DNA from: Methylobacterium currus
GTDB lineage: Bacteria > Pseudomonadota > Alphaproteobacteria > Rhizobiales > Beijerinckiaceae
Length of the DNA: 64,000 bases
Assembly (NCBI RefSeq): GCF_003058325.1
Contig: NZ_CP028843.1
Location: 2,204,001-2,268,000 of the forward strand
Direction of reading: 5' to 3'
Positions 26,594-35,500 of the stretch are shown piece by piece. The notes beneath the pieces are model-generated. The model was not told the origin of the DNA. It was given only the letters and a program-made list of their open reading frames with translations, and ran no database searches. Every line of letters begins with the position of its first letter. The stretch's first letter is position 1. The translations under genes and the position numbers were made by a program.

Positions 26594-26602
26594 CAGCGCG
26601 CC
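26489..26602 (-). repeat. 33-base tandem repeat across the start of the TIGR02186 gene
   Basis: Three full units (26489-26521, 26522-26554, 26555-26587) and 15 bases of a fourth. Units 2 and 3 differ at one base; unit 1 differs at four or so. The period is a multiple of three, and units 2, 3 and 4 each bring an ATG in the reading frame. The repeat also covers the stop of the upstream TSUP gene. Confidence 0.95.
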
Positions 26603-27516
26603 TCCTGGACCACGATCGAGAACGGCTCCTCGGGCCGCAAGCCCAGCTCGACCGCGAAGCGCAGGCCCACGGCCAGGACCAGGATGGCGAGGAGAAATCG
26701 AAAGTACTCCGAGCGCAGGTTGCGCCCGGCCCGCGCCCCGAACTGCGCCCCGAACACCCCGCCGACGATCAGGATCACCGCCAGCACGATGTCGACCGCC
26801 TGGTTCTGCACCGCGTGCAGCACCAGCGCGACGACGCTGGTGCAGACGATCTGGAACTGCGAGGTGCCGACCACCACCCCGGTCGGCACCCGCATCAGGT
26901 AGAGGAGCGCCGGGACCAGGATGAAGCCGCCGCCGATGCCGAGGACGGCGCCCGCGAAGCCCACGAACGAAGCGAGGCCGAGGATCGGGATCACGCTGGC
27001 ATAGAGGCGCGAGCGGGGAAACCGCATCCGCAGCGGCCAGGCCATGTAGGCGGCGTGGTCGCCGCCGAGCCGCGCGGGGCGGGGCCGGCCGCGGTGGCGC
27101 GCCCAGGCGCTGCGCACGGAATCCGACAGCATCAGCCCGCCCACGACCGTGAACAAGGTGACGTAGGCGACCGTGATGACGAGATCGAGCTGCCCGGCCC
27201 GCCGCATGGCGGCGAAGAACCAGACGCCGAGGCTGGTGCCGGCGAAGCCGCCCAGCACCAGGACGAGGCCGAGGCGCAGGTCGAGGGCGTTGCGCCGGAG
27301 CGCCGCCAGGACGCTGGTGGCCGAGGAGGCGGCGATCGGGGCGGTCTGGGTCGCGACGGCGATGGCCGGCGGGATTCCCATCACGATCAGGATCGGCGTC
27401 ATCAGGAAGCCGCCGCCGATACCGAACAGCCCCGAGACGAAGCCGACCGCCGCGCCGAGCCCGATGAGGAGCAGGACGCTGACCGGCATCTCGGCGATCG
27501 GAAGGTAGATCTGCAA
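26593..27516 (-). CDS. TSUP (TauE/SafE) family sulfite/anion exporter
   Basis: A 307-residue transporter with about eight membrane helices in two homologous halves. Each half begins with the family motif: FVSGLFGIGGGFLMTP and FAGAVLGIGGGFILVP. TSUP proteins move sulfite, sulfonates or related anions across the inner membrane. A TTG at 27516 gives the family-like N terminus QIYLPIAEMPVSVLL; an ATG at 27489 is the alternative. It leads the operon TSUP - TIGR02186 - DUF3429, which is conserved as a pair or triplet in related bacteria. Confidence 0.9.
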   Translation of the reverse strand: MQIYLPIAEMPVSVLLLIGLGAAVGFVSGLFGIGGGFLMTPILIVMGIPPAIAVATQTAPIAASSATSVLAALRRNALDLRLGLVLVLGGFAGTSLGVWFFAAMRRAGQLDLVITVAYVTLFTVVGGLMLSDSVRSAWARHRGRPRPARLGGDHAAYMAWPLRMRFPRSRLYASVIPILGLASFVGFAGAVLGIGGGFILVPALLYLMRVPTGVVVGTSQFQIVCTSVVALVLHAVQNQAVDIVLAVILIVGGVFGAQFGARAGRNLRSEYFRFLLAILVLAVGLRFAVELGLRPEEPFSIVVQEAR

Positions 27517-27647
27517 CGACGGAAGAGTCCGGGGAGCGGGGATCCCCGCTCTAGAGCATGTTGCGCCGGAGGGGAAACCGCGGGCGCCAAAGGCGAAACG
27601 GGCGCGGACCGTGCCCGGTCCGCGCCCGCCATCCGTCGAGCCCGCGC

Positions 27648-30600
27648 CTACACCTTGCCGGTGCCCATCCCCTTGCCGACGCTCAGGGGCGGCGGCGCCC
27701 CGATCAGCGACATGGCACCCGGGGCCGCCGCGGTCTCGACGCGGGCGGCCGGCGGATCGTTCACCGCCGGGTCGGGGACCTTCGCCTTCCAGGCCTCGGC
27801 CGCGCTGCGGGCCGCGGCCAGATCCTTCGGCGCCAGCTTGGCCGCCACCTCGTCGCGCTTGCGGCCGGCATCGTCGTCGCCCTGCGCGGCGGCCGCCGCG
27901 AACCAGCCATAGGCCTGCGACAGATCCTGGGTGACGCCGAGGCCCCGGGCGAGCAGGACCGCGAGGTTGTACTGGCTGTCGCGCACCCCGTATTCGGCGG
28001 CTTTGCGGAACCAGGTCGCCGCGGACGTGTAGTCGGGCTTGCCGCCGGCGGCGCCGGACTCGGCCAGCATCACCGCGAGGTTGTGCATCGCCCGGACATG
28101 GCCCTGGATCGCCGCGCGGCCGTACCAGAGCCGCGCCTTGTCCTGGTCGCGGACCAGGCCGAGGCCCTTCTCGTACTGGCTGCCGAGGCGGTACTGCGCC
28201 GGGGCGTAGCCGGCCCCGGCCAGGCGGTCGAACAGCTTGGCGGCGAGCGCGGTATCCCGCGGCAGGCCGCGGCCGTCGACGGCCCGGCTGGCGAGCTCGT
28301 AGATCGCGGCGCCGTCGCCCTCCAGGGCCGCCTGCCGCAAGGACGCGGCGCCCGCCGGAATGCCGGCGAGATCGTGGCTCAGGGACGCCATGTCGGTCAC
28401 CCGCGGCGTCGCCGGCCGGGCCGCGAGGGCGGGCTTGGCAGTCTCCGAGGGACCGGTCTCCACACCCTTCTGGAGAGACGATTCGGGCTTGGCAGGGGAC
28501 GGCTTCGCCTCCGCGGCCTTGATATCGGACATCTTGGTCTCGGGGCCCTTGGTCTCGGGGCCCTTGGCCTCGGCCGGCTTCGCGTCGGCCGACGCCGTCG
28601 CCGCGGGCGCCACGACCGGGGGCGTGCCCTTGGGAAGAGCTGACGCGCCGGTGGCCTGGGTCGTCGCCGGATCGACCGGCGCCGTGGCCTCGCGGGAGAC
28701 GGTCGGGGCGCTGGTCCGCGCGCTCTGAAGCGCCTGCAGCGTGCCGAGCGCCAGCACGATCGCCGCGATGCCGAGGAGCAGCGGCCGGCGGCGGCGCTCG
28801 ATCGCGGCCCGCAGCCGCTCGACCAGGCTGCCCCGGGCCTCGACGTCGCGCTCGGCGGTGGGGGCGGCCTGGCCGGTGCCGGCGGCCTCGGCCGCTGCGG
28901 CCTGGGCGGCGCGGCGGGCCGCCGCGATGAAGCTCGCCTTGATGTCGCCGGCCGGCGGCTCCGGCGCGGGGGCGACCTCGGCACGCGCCTGGCGCGGACG
29001 GAGCGCGCCGGGCTCGATCATCTCGTCGGCCGGGCTCGGCGGCCCGGCCCGGGGCGCCTCGGGCCGCCGGGCCGGACGCGGCTCCGGCACCGGGGCGGTG
29101 GTCTCGCGCAAGGAATCGCGCAGGGTCCGGGCGGTGCGGGGCGCCGCAGCGGCCGGAGCCGCCTCGCTCCGGCGGTCGCCGTCGAGATGGGTCAGCCGGG
29201 CGACCAGCTGCTCGAGGGCGGAATGCACGCCCTCCATGGTCGCCTGGAGGCGCTTGTCGGAGGCCGCCTGCTGCGCCCGCATGTCGGCCAGGACGGCCTG
29301 CAGCCCGCCCAGGCCCTCGGATTCCGCGCCCTTGCGCTCGGCCCCGATCGAATCGGCGACGCTGCGGGCGGCGCGCTCCGCCGCGGCCTGGATCGGCGCC
29401 TCGTCGCGCAGGAGCGCGACCTGGGCCAGGAGGTCGCCCATGGTACGCTCCAGACCCGCCAGGGCCGGATCGCTGCCGCGGGTGTCGATGCGGCTCGCCA
29501 GCGCCAGGACTTGGCGCTCGAGGCCGTCCAGGGTCTCGCCACCCGCCCCCTGCCCGACCCGGTCGAGCTTGTCGGCGAGGCTGCGCAGCATGCCGTGGAT
29601 CGACGCGAGGTCGCTGCTCGGCAGCGCCGGCTGGCGCAGGGCCTCGCCGATCTGCTCCAGCCGGTCCATCACGTCGCCGACGGTGCTGACCGCCGCGACC
29701 TGGTCGACCTTGGCCGACAGGGCATCGATGCGGCCGAGGATGTCGCCGGCGGCGTCCGGCCGCTCGCGCCGTTCGGCGCGCAGGTCGTCGAGCTTGCGGT
29801 CGAGATCGGCGATGCCCTGAGCCAGGGCGGGGGCGTCGGCGCCCGGGGCGCGAACGCCCTCGCGGATCTCCTCCAGGAGAGGCCGCAGCTCGTTCATCAG
29901 GGCCGGGCTGTCGAGCATGCCGTTGCCGAGCCGGGTCACGGTCTCGGTGAGTTCGTCGACCGACCGGGCGAGGTTCTGCACCCGGGCCGGCTCGGCGAGG
30001 GCCGCGAGCCGGCCGCGGATCTCCTCGAGCTCGCCGAACAGCTTGGCGATCGCGTCACGGTCGGCGAGCCCGGCCCGGTCGGCCCCCGCCGTCCCGTCGA
30101 GGGCTCCGCCCACCTGCTGCGCCAGGCGCTCCACATCCTGCGCCACCCGGGCGTGCACGTTGGCGGCCACGTCCTCCGCGAGGCGGCCGACCTGGACCCG
30201 CATCAGGTCGATCGGTCCGGCGACGGCGACGAGATCGGCCGGGTCGCGGGCCCGCTGCACCTCGTCGGACAGCGTGCGGACCGCCTGCTCCAGGGTCATG
30301 AGGTCGCCGCTCGTGGCGAGCGTGCCGATCGATTCGCGCAGGCGCGAGGTCTCGGCCTGCAGCCCGGCGATCGCCGGAGAGAGCTTGTCGGCGGCGGCCT
30401 CGGCCGTCTCCATCACCCGGGCCAGGTCCCGCCGCAGGCCGTCGACCAGGATCTCCTGATCCGCCTCGGGTTGGCCGCCGTCGAGCTGCTGCTGGCGCTG
30501 GCGGATCTCCGCCACGGCGGCGGCGAGGCTGTTGGGCGCCGGGCGGGCGCGGCGGCCGGCCGGCCGCGCCGCACCCTCATGCGGGATGGGCTCGTGCTCG

Positions 30601-31217
30601 GCGGCGCGGGCCTCGTCACCCTGCGCCACCTTGCCGGGGGTCGCCTTCGGATCCTGCACGGTCTTGGCGAGGGCTTCGGCGGCAGCCTCGCGGCTCTCGC
30701 TGATGCGACGGTCGATCGCGTCGAGGCGACGGCCGATCGCGGCGACAGCCTCGATCAGCTGGGCATCGACGGTCGGCGGCGGGGCTGACGGGCTCGCGGC
30801 AGCCGAGACCGGCGCGGCCAGGGCCGGCGAGGCCTGGACCGAGGAGGTTTGGACCGAGGAGGCTTGGACCGAGGAGGCTTGGACCGGCGAGGATTGGAGA
30901 AGGGGGGGCTCGGATGCCGGCACCCCTGCGTGGCGCGCCCGCTGCGCCCGGGGCGCCTCGTGCGGCCGGTTCCGGTCCGGCCGCCGGCCCTCGCTCCCGG
31001 GATCCGGGAAGCCCTGTGCCTGGAAACCATCATGCCGTGTGCGACGGGGACCGGCGGCGCGGCGCGTCTGCTGGCGCACACCCGCTCGGGCCGAGCCCTC
31101 GCTGATCGCCTCGGCCAGCCACTCGTCGACCGACAATCCGGCGCGGCGGGCAGCCTCGCGGGCGGCCTCGCGTAGCTCCGGATCGAATGCATCGAGTGTG
31201 GGAGCGGTCCGTCTCAT
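27648..31217 (-). CDS. PodJ-like polar scaffold with coiled coils, one membrane helix and Sel1 repeats
   Basis: A 1189-residue protein. Residues 1-40 form a short helical N-terminal piece (DPELREAAREAARRAGLSVD), then a disordered Pro/Ala/Ser region, a long heptad-rich coiled coil (about 200-720), one membrane helix near 808-828 (LLLGIAAIVLALGTLQAL), a Pro/Lys/Glu-rich linker, and four Sel1-type repeats (about 960-1130). This order, cytoplasmic coiled coil to periplasmic Sel1 repeats, is that of PodJ, which organises the cell pole and pilus/flagellum assembly in Caulobacter and rhizobia. The peptidoglycan-binding end of Caulobacter PodJ is not seen. Short repeats occur in both linkers. Confidence 0.75.
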   Translation of the reverse strand: MRRTAPTLDAFDPELREAAREAARRAGLSVDEWLAEAISEGSARAGVRQQTRRAAGPRRTRHDGFQAQGFPDPGSEGRRPDRNRPHEAPRAQRARHAGVPASEPPLLQSSPVQASSVQASSVQTSSVQASPALAAPVSAAASPSAPPPTVDAQLIEAVAAIGRRLDAIDRRISESREAAAEALAKTVQDPKATPGKVAQGDEARAAEHEPIPHEGAARPAGRRARPAPNSLAAAVAEIRQRQQQLDGGQPEADQEILVDGLRRDLARVMETAEAAADKLSPAIAGLQAETSRLRESIGTLATSGDLMTLEQAVRTLSDEVQRARDPADLVAVAGPIDLMRVQVGRLAEDVAANVHARVAQDVERLAQQVGGALDGTAGADRAGLADRDAIAKLFGELEEIRGRLAALAEPARVQNLARSVDELTETVTRLGNGMLDSPALMNELRPLLEEIREGVRAPGADAPALAQGIADLDRKLDDLRAERRERPDAAGDILGRIDALSAKVDQVAAVSTVGDVMDRLEQIGEALRQPALPSSDLASIHGMLRSLADKLDRVGQGAGGETLDGLERQVLALASRIDTRGSDPALAGLERTMGDLLAQVALLRDEAPIQAAAERAARSVADSIGAERKGAESEGLGGLQAVLADMRAQQAASDKRLQATMEGVHSALEQLVARLTHLDGDRRSEAAPAAAAPRTARTLRDSLRETTAPVPEPRPARRPEAPRAGPPSPADEMIEPGALRPRQARAEVAPAPEPPAGDIKASFIAAARRAAQAAAAEAAGTGQAAPTAERDVEARGSLVERLRAAIERRRRPLLLGIAAIVLALGTLQALQSARTSAPTVSREATAPVDPATTQATGASALPKGTPPVVAPAATASADAKPAEAKGPETKGPETKMSDIKAAEAKPSPAKPESSLQKGVETGPSETAKPALAARPATPRVTDMASLSHDLAGIPAGAASLRQAALEGDGAAIYELASRAVDGRGLPRDTALAAKLFDRLAGAGYAPAQYRLGSQYEKGLGLVRDQDKARLWYGRAAIQGHVRAMHNLAVMLAESGAAGGKPDYTSAATWFRKAAEYGVRDSQYNLAVLLARGLGVTQDLSQAYGWFAAAAAQGDDDAGRKRDEVAAKLAPKDLAAARSAAEAWKAKVPDPAVNDPPAARVETAAAPGAMSLIGAPPPLSVGKGMGTGKV
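30831..30890 (-). repeat. Four 15-base in-frame tandem repeats in the PodJ-like gene
   Basis: Units 30831-30845, 30846-30860, 30861-30875 and 30876-30890 encode (S/A)SVQ(A/T)-type pentapeptides in the disordered N-terminal region. Units differ by one to three bases. A second, shorter pentapeptide repeat (GPETK twice) lies in the periplasmic linker near 28541-28570. Confidence 0.85.
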
Positions 31218-31363
31218 AGCGGGCTCTGCGCAAGGGGTCGGAGGATCTCGCGGGTAGGCACCGGTTCATCACCGGCAGAAACCTCGAGCCCCCGCTCGAT
31301 CCTGAAGATCCGGTCAGCGGCAGCAGCCTGATGAGGTTTCCGCCCGCACTTTCGAGCGGCACG

Positions 31364-31379
31364 GTAAACAAGCCGTTAA
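31364..31379 (-). promoter_or_regulatory. CtrA-type box upstream of the PodJ-like gene
   Basis: On the minus strand the sequence reads TTAA-N7-TTTAC, one mismatch from the CtrA consensus TTAA-N7-TTAAC. It is about 147 bases before the start codon. CtrA is the alphaproteobacterial cell-cycle regulator. A single short site in a large window can arise by chance. Confidence 0.35.
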
Positions 31380-31625
31380 GCGCCGACCCTACGTCCGTTT
31401 GAGCTTGGCAGGGTGGCGGCGATGGATGCATGCGCAACTGAATGATGGACGATTTGTGTTCACAACCTCTGGGCGAGCTTACGCAAGCCGTGCGGGCATT
31501 TGACGCCTCAAGTGCCACGCCTTACGCCTGTAACGGTAATGTGATTTCCCGCATAAGGGCTTGAAGTGGAACGTTTTTTACCGTAAGTAACACACGCTCA
31601 AGTTGACGTTACCTTTCCCTTAGGT

Positions 31626-31639
31626 AGGTCATTTGACCT
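31626..31639 (+). promoter_or_regulatory. Palindrome upstream of the MerR gene
   Basis: AGGTCA-TT-TGACCT is a perfect 6-base inverted repeat, 73 bases before the MerR start. It could be an operator for autoregulation. It lies just after a TTGACG hexamer. Confidence 0.35.
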
Positions 31640-31711
31640 TCTTTGTGTCACAGGGCGTCCACGGGGCGCCGCTGGCATGGACAGTGCGCGTGTCTCAACG
31701 GGGGAATCGGC

Positions 31712-32173
31712 ATGGCTTATGATCGGCAGACCGAGAGCAGCAGAGGAGCGCCCGCCCGCTCCAGCGGGTCGGCGTCTCGCCCCGGCCGGCCGTCCGGCCG
31801 CTCGACGGCACCGGCGACGCTCACCATCGGCGACCTCGCCGAGGAGTTCGGCGTAACATTGCGGGCGCTGCGCTTCTATGAGGCGAAGGGTCTCCTGCAT
31901 CCCCAGCGCCGCGGCACGACCCGGCTCTACACCGAGGACGACCGCTCGCGCCTCGCCACCATCCTGCGCGGCAAGGAGCTCGGCTTCACCCTGCGGGAGA
32001 TCGCCGCGATGGTCGACGGCGACGAGCTCGCCGAGGCCGGCACCGGCGCGACCCTCGCCCTGTCCCCGGCCCAGGTCGCCGAGCAGATCACCCATCTGGA
32101 GAACCAGAAGGCGGAGATCGAGCGGGCGCTCGAGGCGCTGCGGGGCTACGGCAAGCCCGTCGCGAGCGCCTGA
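31712..32173 (+). CDS. MerR-family transcriptional regulator of the beta-oxidation cluster
   Basis: A 153-residue MerR regulator. A 35-residue Ser/Arg/Pro-rich extension precedes the domain LTIGDLAEEFGVTLRALRFYEAKGLL, the usual winged helix, followed by a dimerisation helix (AEQITHLENQKAEIERALEAL). There are no cysteines, so it is not a metal sensor. MerR proteins of this kind (for example LiuR) commonly control acyl-CoA degradation genes; here the next genes on the strand are an acyl-CoA dehydrogenase, thiolase and FadB. Effector unknown, probably an acyl-CoA. Confidence 0.88.
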   Translation: MAYDRQTESSRGAPARSSGSASRPGRPSGRSTAPATLTIGDLAEEFGVTLRALRFYEAKGLLHPQRRGTTRLYTEDDRSRLATILRGKELGFTLREIAAMVDGDELAEAGTGATLALSPAQVAEQITHLENQKAEIERALEALRGYGKPVASA

Positions 32174-32314
32174 GGCTTTTTAAAACCCGCGGCGAAGAGC
32201 GATAATTGTTCTGGCGGCGCCCTGCGGGGGCGGGCGCCGCCCGGATTGAGACGGTCAACCTTATTACGGTCAGGGCCCGGTGGCGCCCGGCATCCCCCTT
32301 GCCGTTCCATGCCC

Positions 32315-32338
32315 AGATAGTTTACATATGAACTATCT
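32315..32338 (+). promoter_or_regulatory. 24-base operator-like palindrome before the acyl-CoA dehydrogenase gene
   Basis: AGATAGTT at 32315-32322 and AACTATCT at 32331-32338 are perfect inverted repeats around the AT-rich spacer TACATATG, itself containing the palindrome CATATG. The site is 56 bases upstream of the start codon, in an otherwise GC-rich gap. It has the look of a binding site for a dimeric regulator of the beta-oxidation operon. A direct repeat ACGGTCA (32251-32257 and 32266-32272) lies a little upstream. Confidence 0.5.
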
Positions 32339-32393
32339 CGCCGCGGGAGACGCCGCGGACGGATCTGGAACGGATCGTGGGAGCGGGGGAAAC

Positions 32394-34187
32394 ATGCCGA
32401 GCTACAAGGCGCCGGTGGAGGACGTGCTGTTCCTCCTCAACGACGTGTTCGGGATCGCGCGCTACAGCAACCTGCCCGGCTTCGCCGAGGCGACGCCCGA
32501 CGTGGTCGAGGCGGTGATCGCCGAGGGCGCGAAGCTTTGCGAGGAGGTGCTGGCGCCGCTCAACCGCGTCGGCGACCTCGAGGGCTGCACCCGCCATCCG
32601 GACGGCAGCGTGACGACGCCCAAGGGCTTCAAGGCCGGCTACGACGCCTATGCGGGCGGCGGCTGGATGGGCCTGTCGATGCCGGCCGAGTATGGCGGCC
32701 AGGGCCTGCCCCACACCCTCAACAGCGTGATGCAGGAATTCGTCTCCGGCGCCAACACCGCGCTCGGGATGTATCCGGGCCTGACCCAGGGCGCGATGGC
32801 GGCCCTGCTGGTCCACGGCTCCGAGGAGCAGAAGCGGACCTACCTGCCCAAGATGATCGAGGGCATCTGGACCGGCACGATGAACCTGACCGAGCCGCAT
32901 TGCGGCACGGATCTCGGCCTGCTCAAGACCAAGGCGGTCCCGAACGGCGACGGCTCCTATGCGCTCACCGGCACCAAGATCTTCATCTCGGCCGGCGAGC
33001 ACGACCTGTCGGAGAACATCATCCACCTGGTGCTCGCCCGGATCGAGGGCGCGCCGGCGGGCACCAAGGGCATCTCGCTCTTCGTGGTGCCGAAGTTCCT
33101 GGTCGGGCCGGACGGGACGGTGGGGGCCCGCAACGGCGTGTCCTGCGGCGCCATCGAGCACAAGATGGGCATCCACGGCAACGCCACCTGCGTGATGAAC
33201 TACGACGGAGCCACCGGCTGGCTCGTCGGCGAGGCCAATCGCGGCCTCAACGCGATGTTCGTGATGATGAACGAGGCCCGCCTCGCCGTCGGCATCCAGG
33301 GCCTCGGCCAGTCCGAGGTGGCCTACCAGAACGCCGTCGCCTATGCCCGCGACCGGCTCCAGGGCCGGGCGCTCACCGGCGCCAAGGCGCCCGAGAAGCC
33401 CGCAGACCCGATCATCGTCCATCCGGACGTGCGGCGGACGCTGCTCACCATCCGCGCCTTCAACGAGGCCGCCCGGGCGCTCGTGATCTGGACCGCGCTC
33501 CAGGCCGACATCGCCCACCGCTCCGAGGACCCGGCTGCCCGCCAGGCGGCGGAGGACCACATGGGCCTGCTCACCCCGGTGGTGAAGGGCGTGCTGACCG
33601 ACCGGGGCTTCGCCAACGCGGTCGATGCCCAGCAGATGTTCGGCGGCCACGGCTACATCGAGGAATGGGGGATGTCGCAATTCGTGCGCGACGCCCGCAT
33701 CGCCCAGATCTACGAGGGCGCCAACGGCATCCAGGCGATGGACTTGGTCGGCCGGAAATTGCCGCGTGACGGCGGCCGGGCGATGATGCGCTTCCTCGCC
33801 GAGGTCGAGGGCTTCTGCAAGGAGAACGCCGAGGACGAGAGCCTCAAGGTCTTCTGCGCTCCCCTGATGAAGAGCCTCGGCCACCTGCAGCAGGCGACGA
33901 TGTGGCTGATGCAGAACGCCATGGCCAAGCCCGACAATGCGGGCGCGGCGGCGACCGACTACATGCACCTGATGGGCCTCGTCGCCCTGGGCTATATGTG
34001 GGGCCGGATCGCCAAGGCCACGGCCGAGAAGAAGCGGTCCGGCGACGGCATCGCCGAGCGCCTCGACGCCCGGCTCGCCACCGGCCGGTTCTACGTCGAG
34101 CGCGTCCTGCCGGAGACCGGCACCCGGCTGGCCCGGATCTCGGCCGGGTCCGACGCCGTCATGGCGGTGCCGGCGGAGCTGTTCTAG
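32394..34187 (+). CDS. Acyl-CoA dehydrogenase (DmdC/FadE-like long form)
   Basis: A 597-residue FAD-dependent dehydrogenase, longer than the 380-residue classical type because of a C-terminal extra domain. The N terminus PSYKAPVEDVLFLLNDVF is typical of the subfamily that includes 3-methylmercaptopropionyl-CoA dehydrogenase (DmdC). Core motifs include MNLTEPHCGTDLG, EHKMGIHGNATC and the closing IYEGANGIQAMDLVGRKL. It catalyses the first step of beta-oxidation; the chain length or a thioether substrate cannot be decided from sequence. Start ATG at 32394 after GGGGGAA. Confidence 0.88.
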   Translation: MPSYKAPVEDVLFLLNDVFGIARYSNLPGFAEATPDVVEAVIAEGAKLCEEVLAPLNRVGDLEGCTRHPDGSVTTPKGFKAGYDAYAGGGWMGLSMPAEYGGQGLPHTLNSVMQEFVSGANTALGMYPGLTQGAMAALLVHGSEEQKRTYLPKMIEGIWTGTMNLTEPHCGTDLGLLKTKAVPNGDGSYALTGTKIFISAGEHDLSENIIHLVLARIEGAPAGTKGISLFVVPKFLVGPDGTVGARNGVSCGAIEHKMGIHGNATCVMNYDGATGWLVGEANRGLNAMFVMMNEARLAVGIQGLGQSEVAYQNAVAYARDRLQGRALTGAKAPEKPADPIIVHPDVRRTLLTIRAFNEAARALVIWTALQADIAHRSEDPAARQAAEDHMGLLTPVVKGVLTDRGFANAVDAQQMFGGHGYIEEWGMSQFVRDARIAQIYEGANGIQAMDLVGRKLPRDGGRAMMRFLAEVEGFCKENAEDESLKVFCAPLMKSLGHLQQATMWLMQNAMAKPDNAGAAATDYMHLMGLVALGYMWGRIAKATAEKKRSGDGIAERLDARLATGRFYVERVLPETGTRLARISAGSDAVMAVPAELF

Positions 34188-34291
34188 CCTTACCCGATGC
34201 CTGAACGCCGTCCCGGTCCCCGACCGGGACGGCCCGACGTGCCTGCGGCCCGCGAACGGGCCGCCCGCGAGACACTTCCGGGAAGACGCCC

Positions 34292-35500
34292 ATGCCCGAC
34301 GCCTACATCTACGACCACGTCCGCACGCCCCGCGGCCGCGGCAAGCCCGACGGCTCGCTGCACGAGGTGACGGCGCTCCGCCTCGCCGAGACGGCGCTCC
34401 GCGCCCTCAAGGACCGCAACTCCCTCGACACCAGGCTCGTCGACGACATCGTGCTCGGCTGCGTCGACCCGGTCGGCGAGGCCGGCGGCGACATCGCGCG
34501 CGCCGCGGCCCTCGTGGCCGATTACGGCGACCACGTGCCGGGCGTGCAGATCAACCGGTTCTGCGCCTCGGGCCTCGACGCGGTGAACTTCGCCGCGGCC
34601 CAGGTGATGAGCGGCCAGCACGACATGGCGGTCGGCGGCGGCGTCGAATCGATGAGCCGCGTCGGCCTCGGCGCCTCCGGCGGCGCCTGGCCGGTCGACC
34701 CGGCCATCGCCATCAAGTCGTACTTCATGCCGCAGGGCGTCTCGGCCGACCTGATCGCCACCAAGTACGGCTTCTCCCGCGACGAATGCGACGCCTACGC
34801 GGTCGAGTCGCAGAAGCGCGCCGCCCGCTCCTGGCAGGACGGCCGGTTCAAGCCGTCGGTGGTGCCGGTGCGCGACGTCAACGGCCTGACGCTGCTCGCC
34901 CATGACGAGCACATGCGGCCGAGCACCGACATGCAGTCGCTGGCGGCCCTCAAGCCCTCCTTCGTCCAGATGGGCCAGATGGGCGGCTTCGACGCGGTCG
35001 CGGTCGACGCGCATCCGGACGTCGAGGCGGTGGAGCACGTCCATCACGCCGGCAATTCGTCCGGCATCGTCGACGGCGCCGCCGCGGTGCTGATCGGCTC
35101 GAAGGAGGCCGGGGCCTCGGCGGGCCTGAAGCCCCGCGCCCGCATCCGGGCATTCGCCAATATCGGCTCGGACCCGGCCCTGATGCTCACCGGCCCGGTC
35201 GACGTGACCCGCAAGGTGCTCAAGCGCGCCGGGATGAGCGTCAGTGACATCGACCTGTTCGAGGTCAACGAGGCCTTCGCGGCGGTGGTGCTGCGCTTCC
35301 TCCAGGCCTTCGCGGTCGATCCCGCCAAGGTCAACGTCAATGGCGGCACGATCGCGCTGGGCCACCCCCTCGGCGCCACCGGCGCGATGATCCTCGGCAC
35401 CGTCCTCGACGAGTTGGAGCGCACGGGCAAGCAGACCGCCCTCGTGACCTTGTGCATCGGCGCCGGCATGGGCACCGCCACGATCATCGAGCGGGTGTGA
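34292..35500 (+). CDS. fadA: Acetyl-CoA C-acyltransferase (thiolase)
   Basis: A 402-residue thiolase that cleaves 3-ketoacyl-CoA with CoA. The nucleophilic cysteine is C91 (NRFCASGLDA). The other two active-site blocks, NGGTIALGHPLGATGA and LCIGAGMGTA, are intact. The TGA stop overlaps the ATG of the DUF2059 gene (TGATG), and fadB follows, so dehydrogenase, thiolase and FadB form one operon. Confidence 0.93.
   Translation: MPDAYIYDHVRTPRGRGKPDGSLHEVTALRLAETALRALKDRNSLDTRLVDDIVLGCVDPVGEAGGDIARAAALVADYGDHVPGVQINRFCASGLDAVNFAAAQVMSGQHDMAVGGGVESMSRVGLGASGGAWPVDPAIAIKSYFMPQGVSADLIATKYGFSRDECDAYAVESQKRAARSWQDGRFKPSVVPVRDVNGLTLLAHDEHMRPSTDMQSLAALKPSFVQMGQMGGFDAVAVDAHPDVEAVEHVHHAGNSSGIVDGAAAVLIGSKEAGASAGLKPRARIRAFANIGSDPALMLTGPVDVTRKVLKRAGMSVSDIDLFEVNEAFAAVVLRFLQAFAVDPAKVNVNGGTIALGHPLGATGAMILGTVLDELERTGKQTALVTLCIGAGMGTATIIERV

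Larger units (their letters stand above)
31218..31711. promoter_or_regulatory. 494-base intergenic region between the PodJ-like and MerR genes
   Basis: No gene is supported here. The region is less GC-rich than its flanks and should hold the divergent promoters of the two genes. It contains a CtrA-type box (31364-31379) on the PodJ side and a short palindrome (31626-31639) on the MerR side, both listed separately. TTGACG at 31603-31608 could be a -35 element for the MerR gene, but no convincing -10 is seen. Confidence 0.5.

Noticed and set aside
26489..26602. Possible CRISPR array (33-base repeats)
   Set aside because: Repeats are directly adjacent with no spacers and are in coding frame.
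27648..31217. Long plus-strand open frames opposite the PodJ-like gene
   Set aside because: Low-complexity mirror of a coiled-coil gene; the minus strand has the Sel1 repeats and membrane helix.
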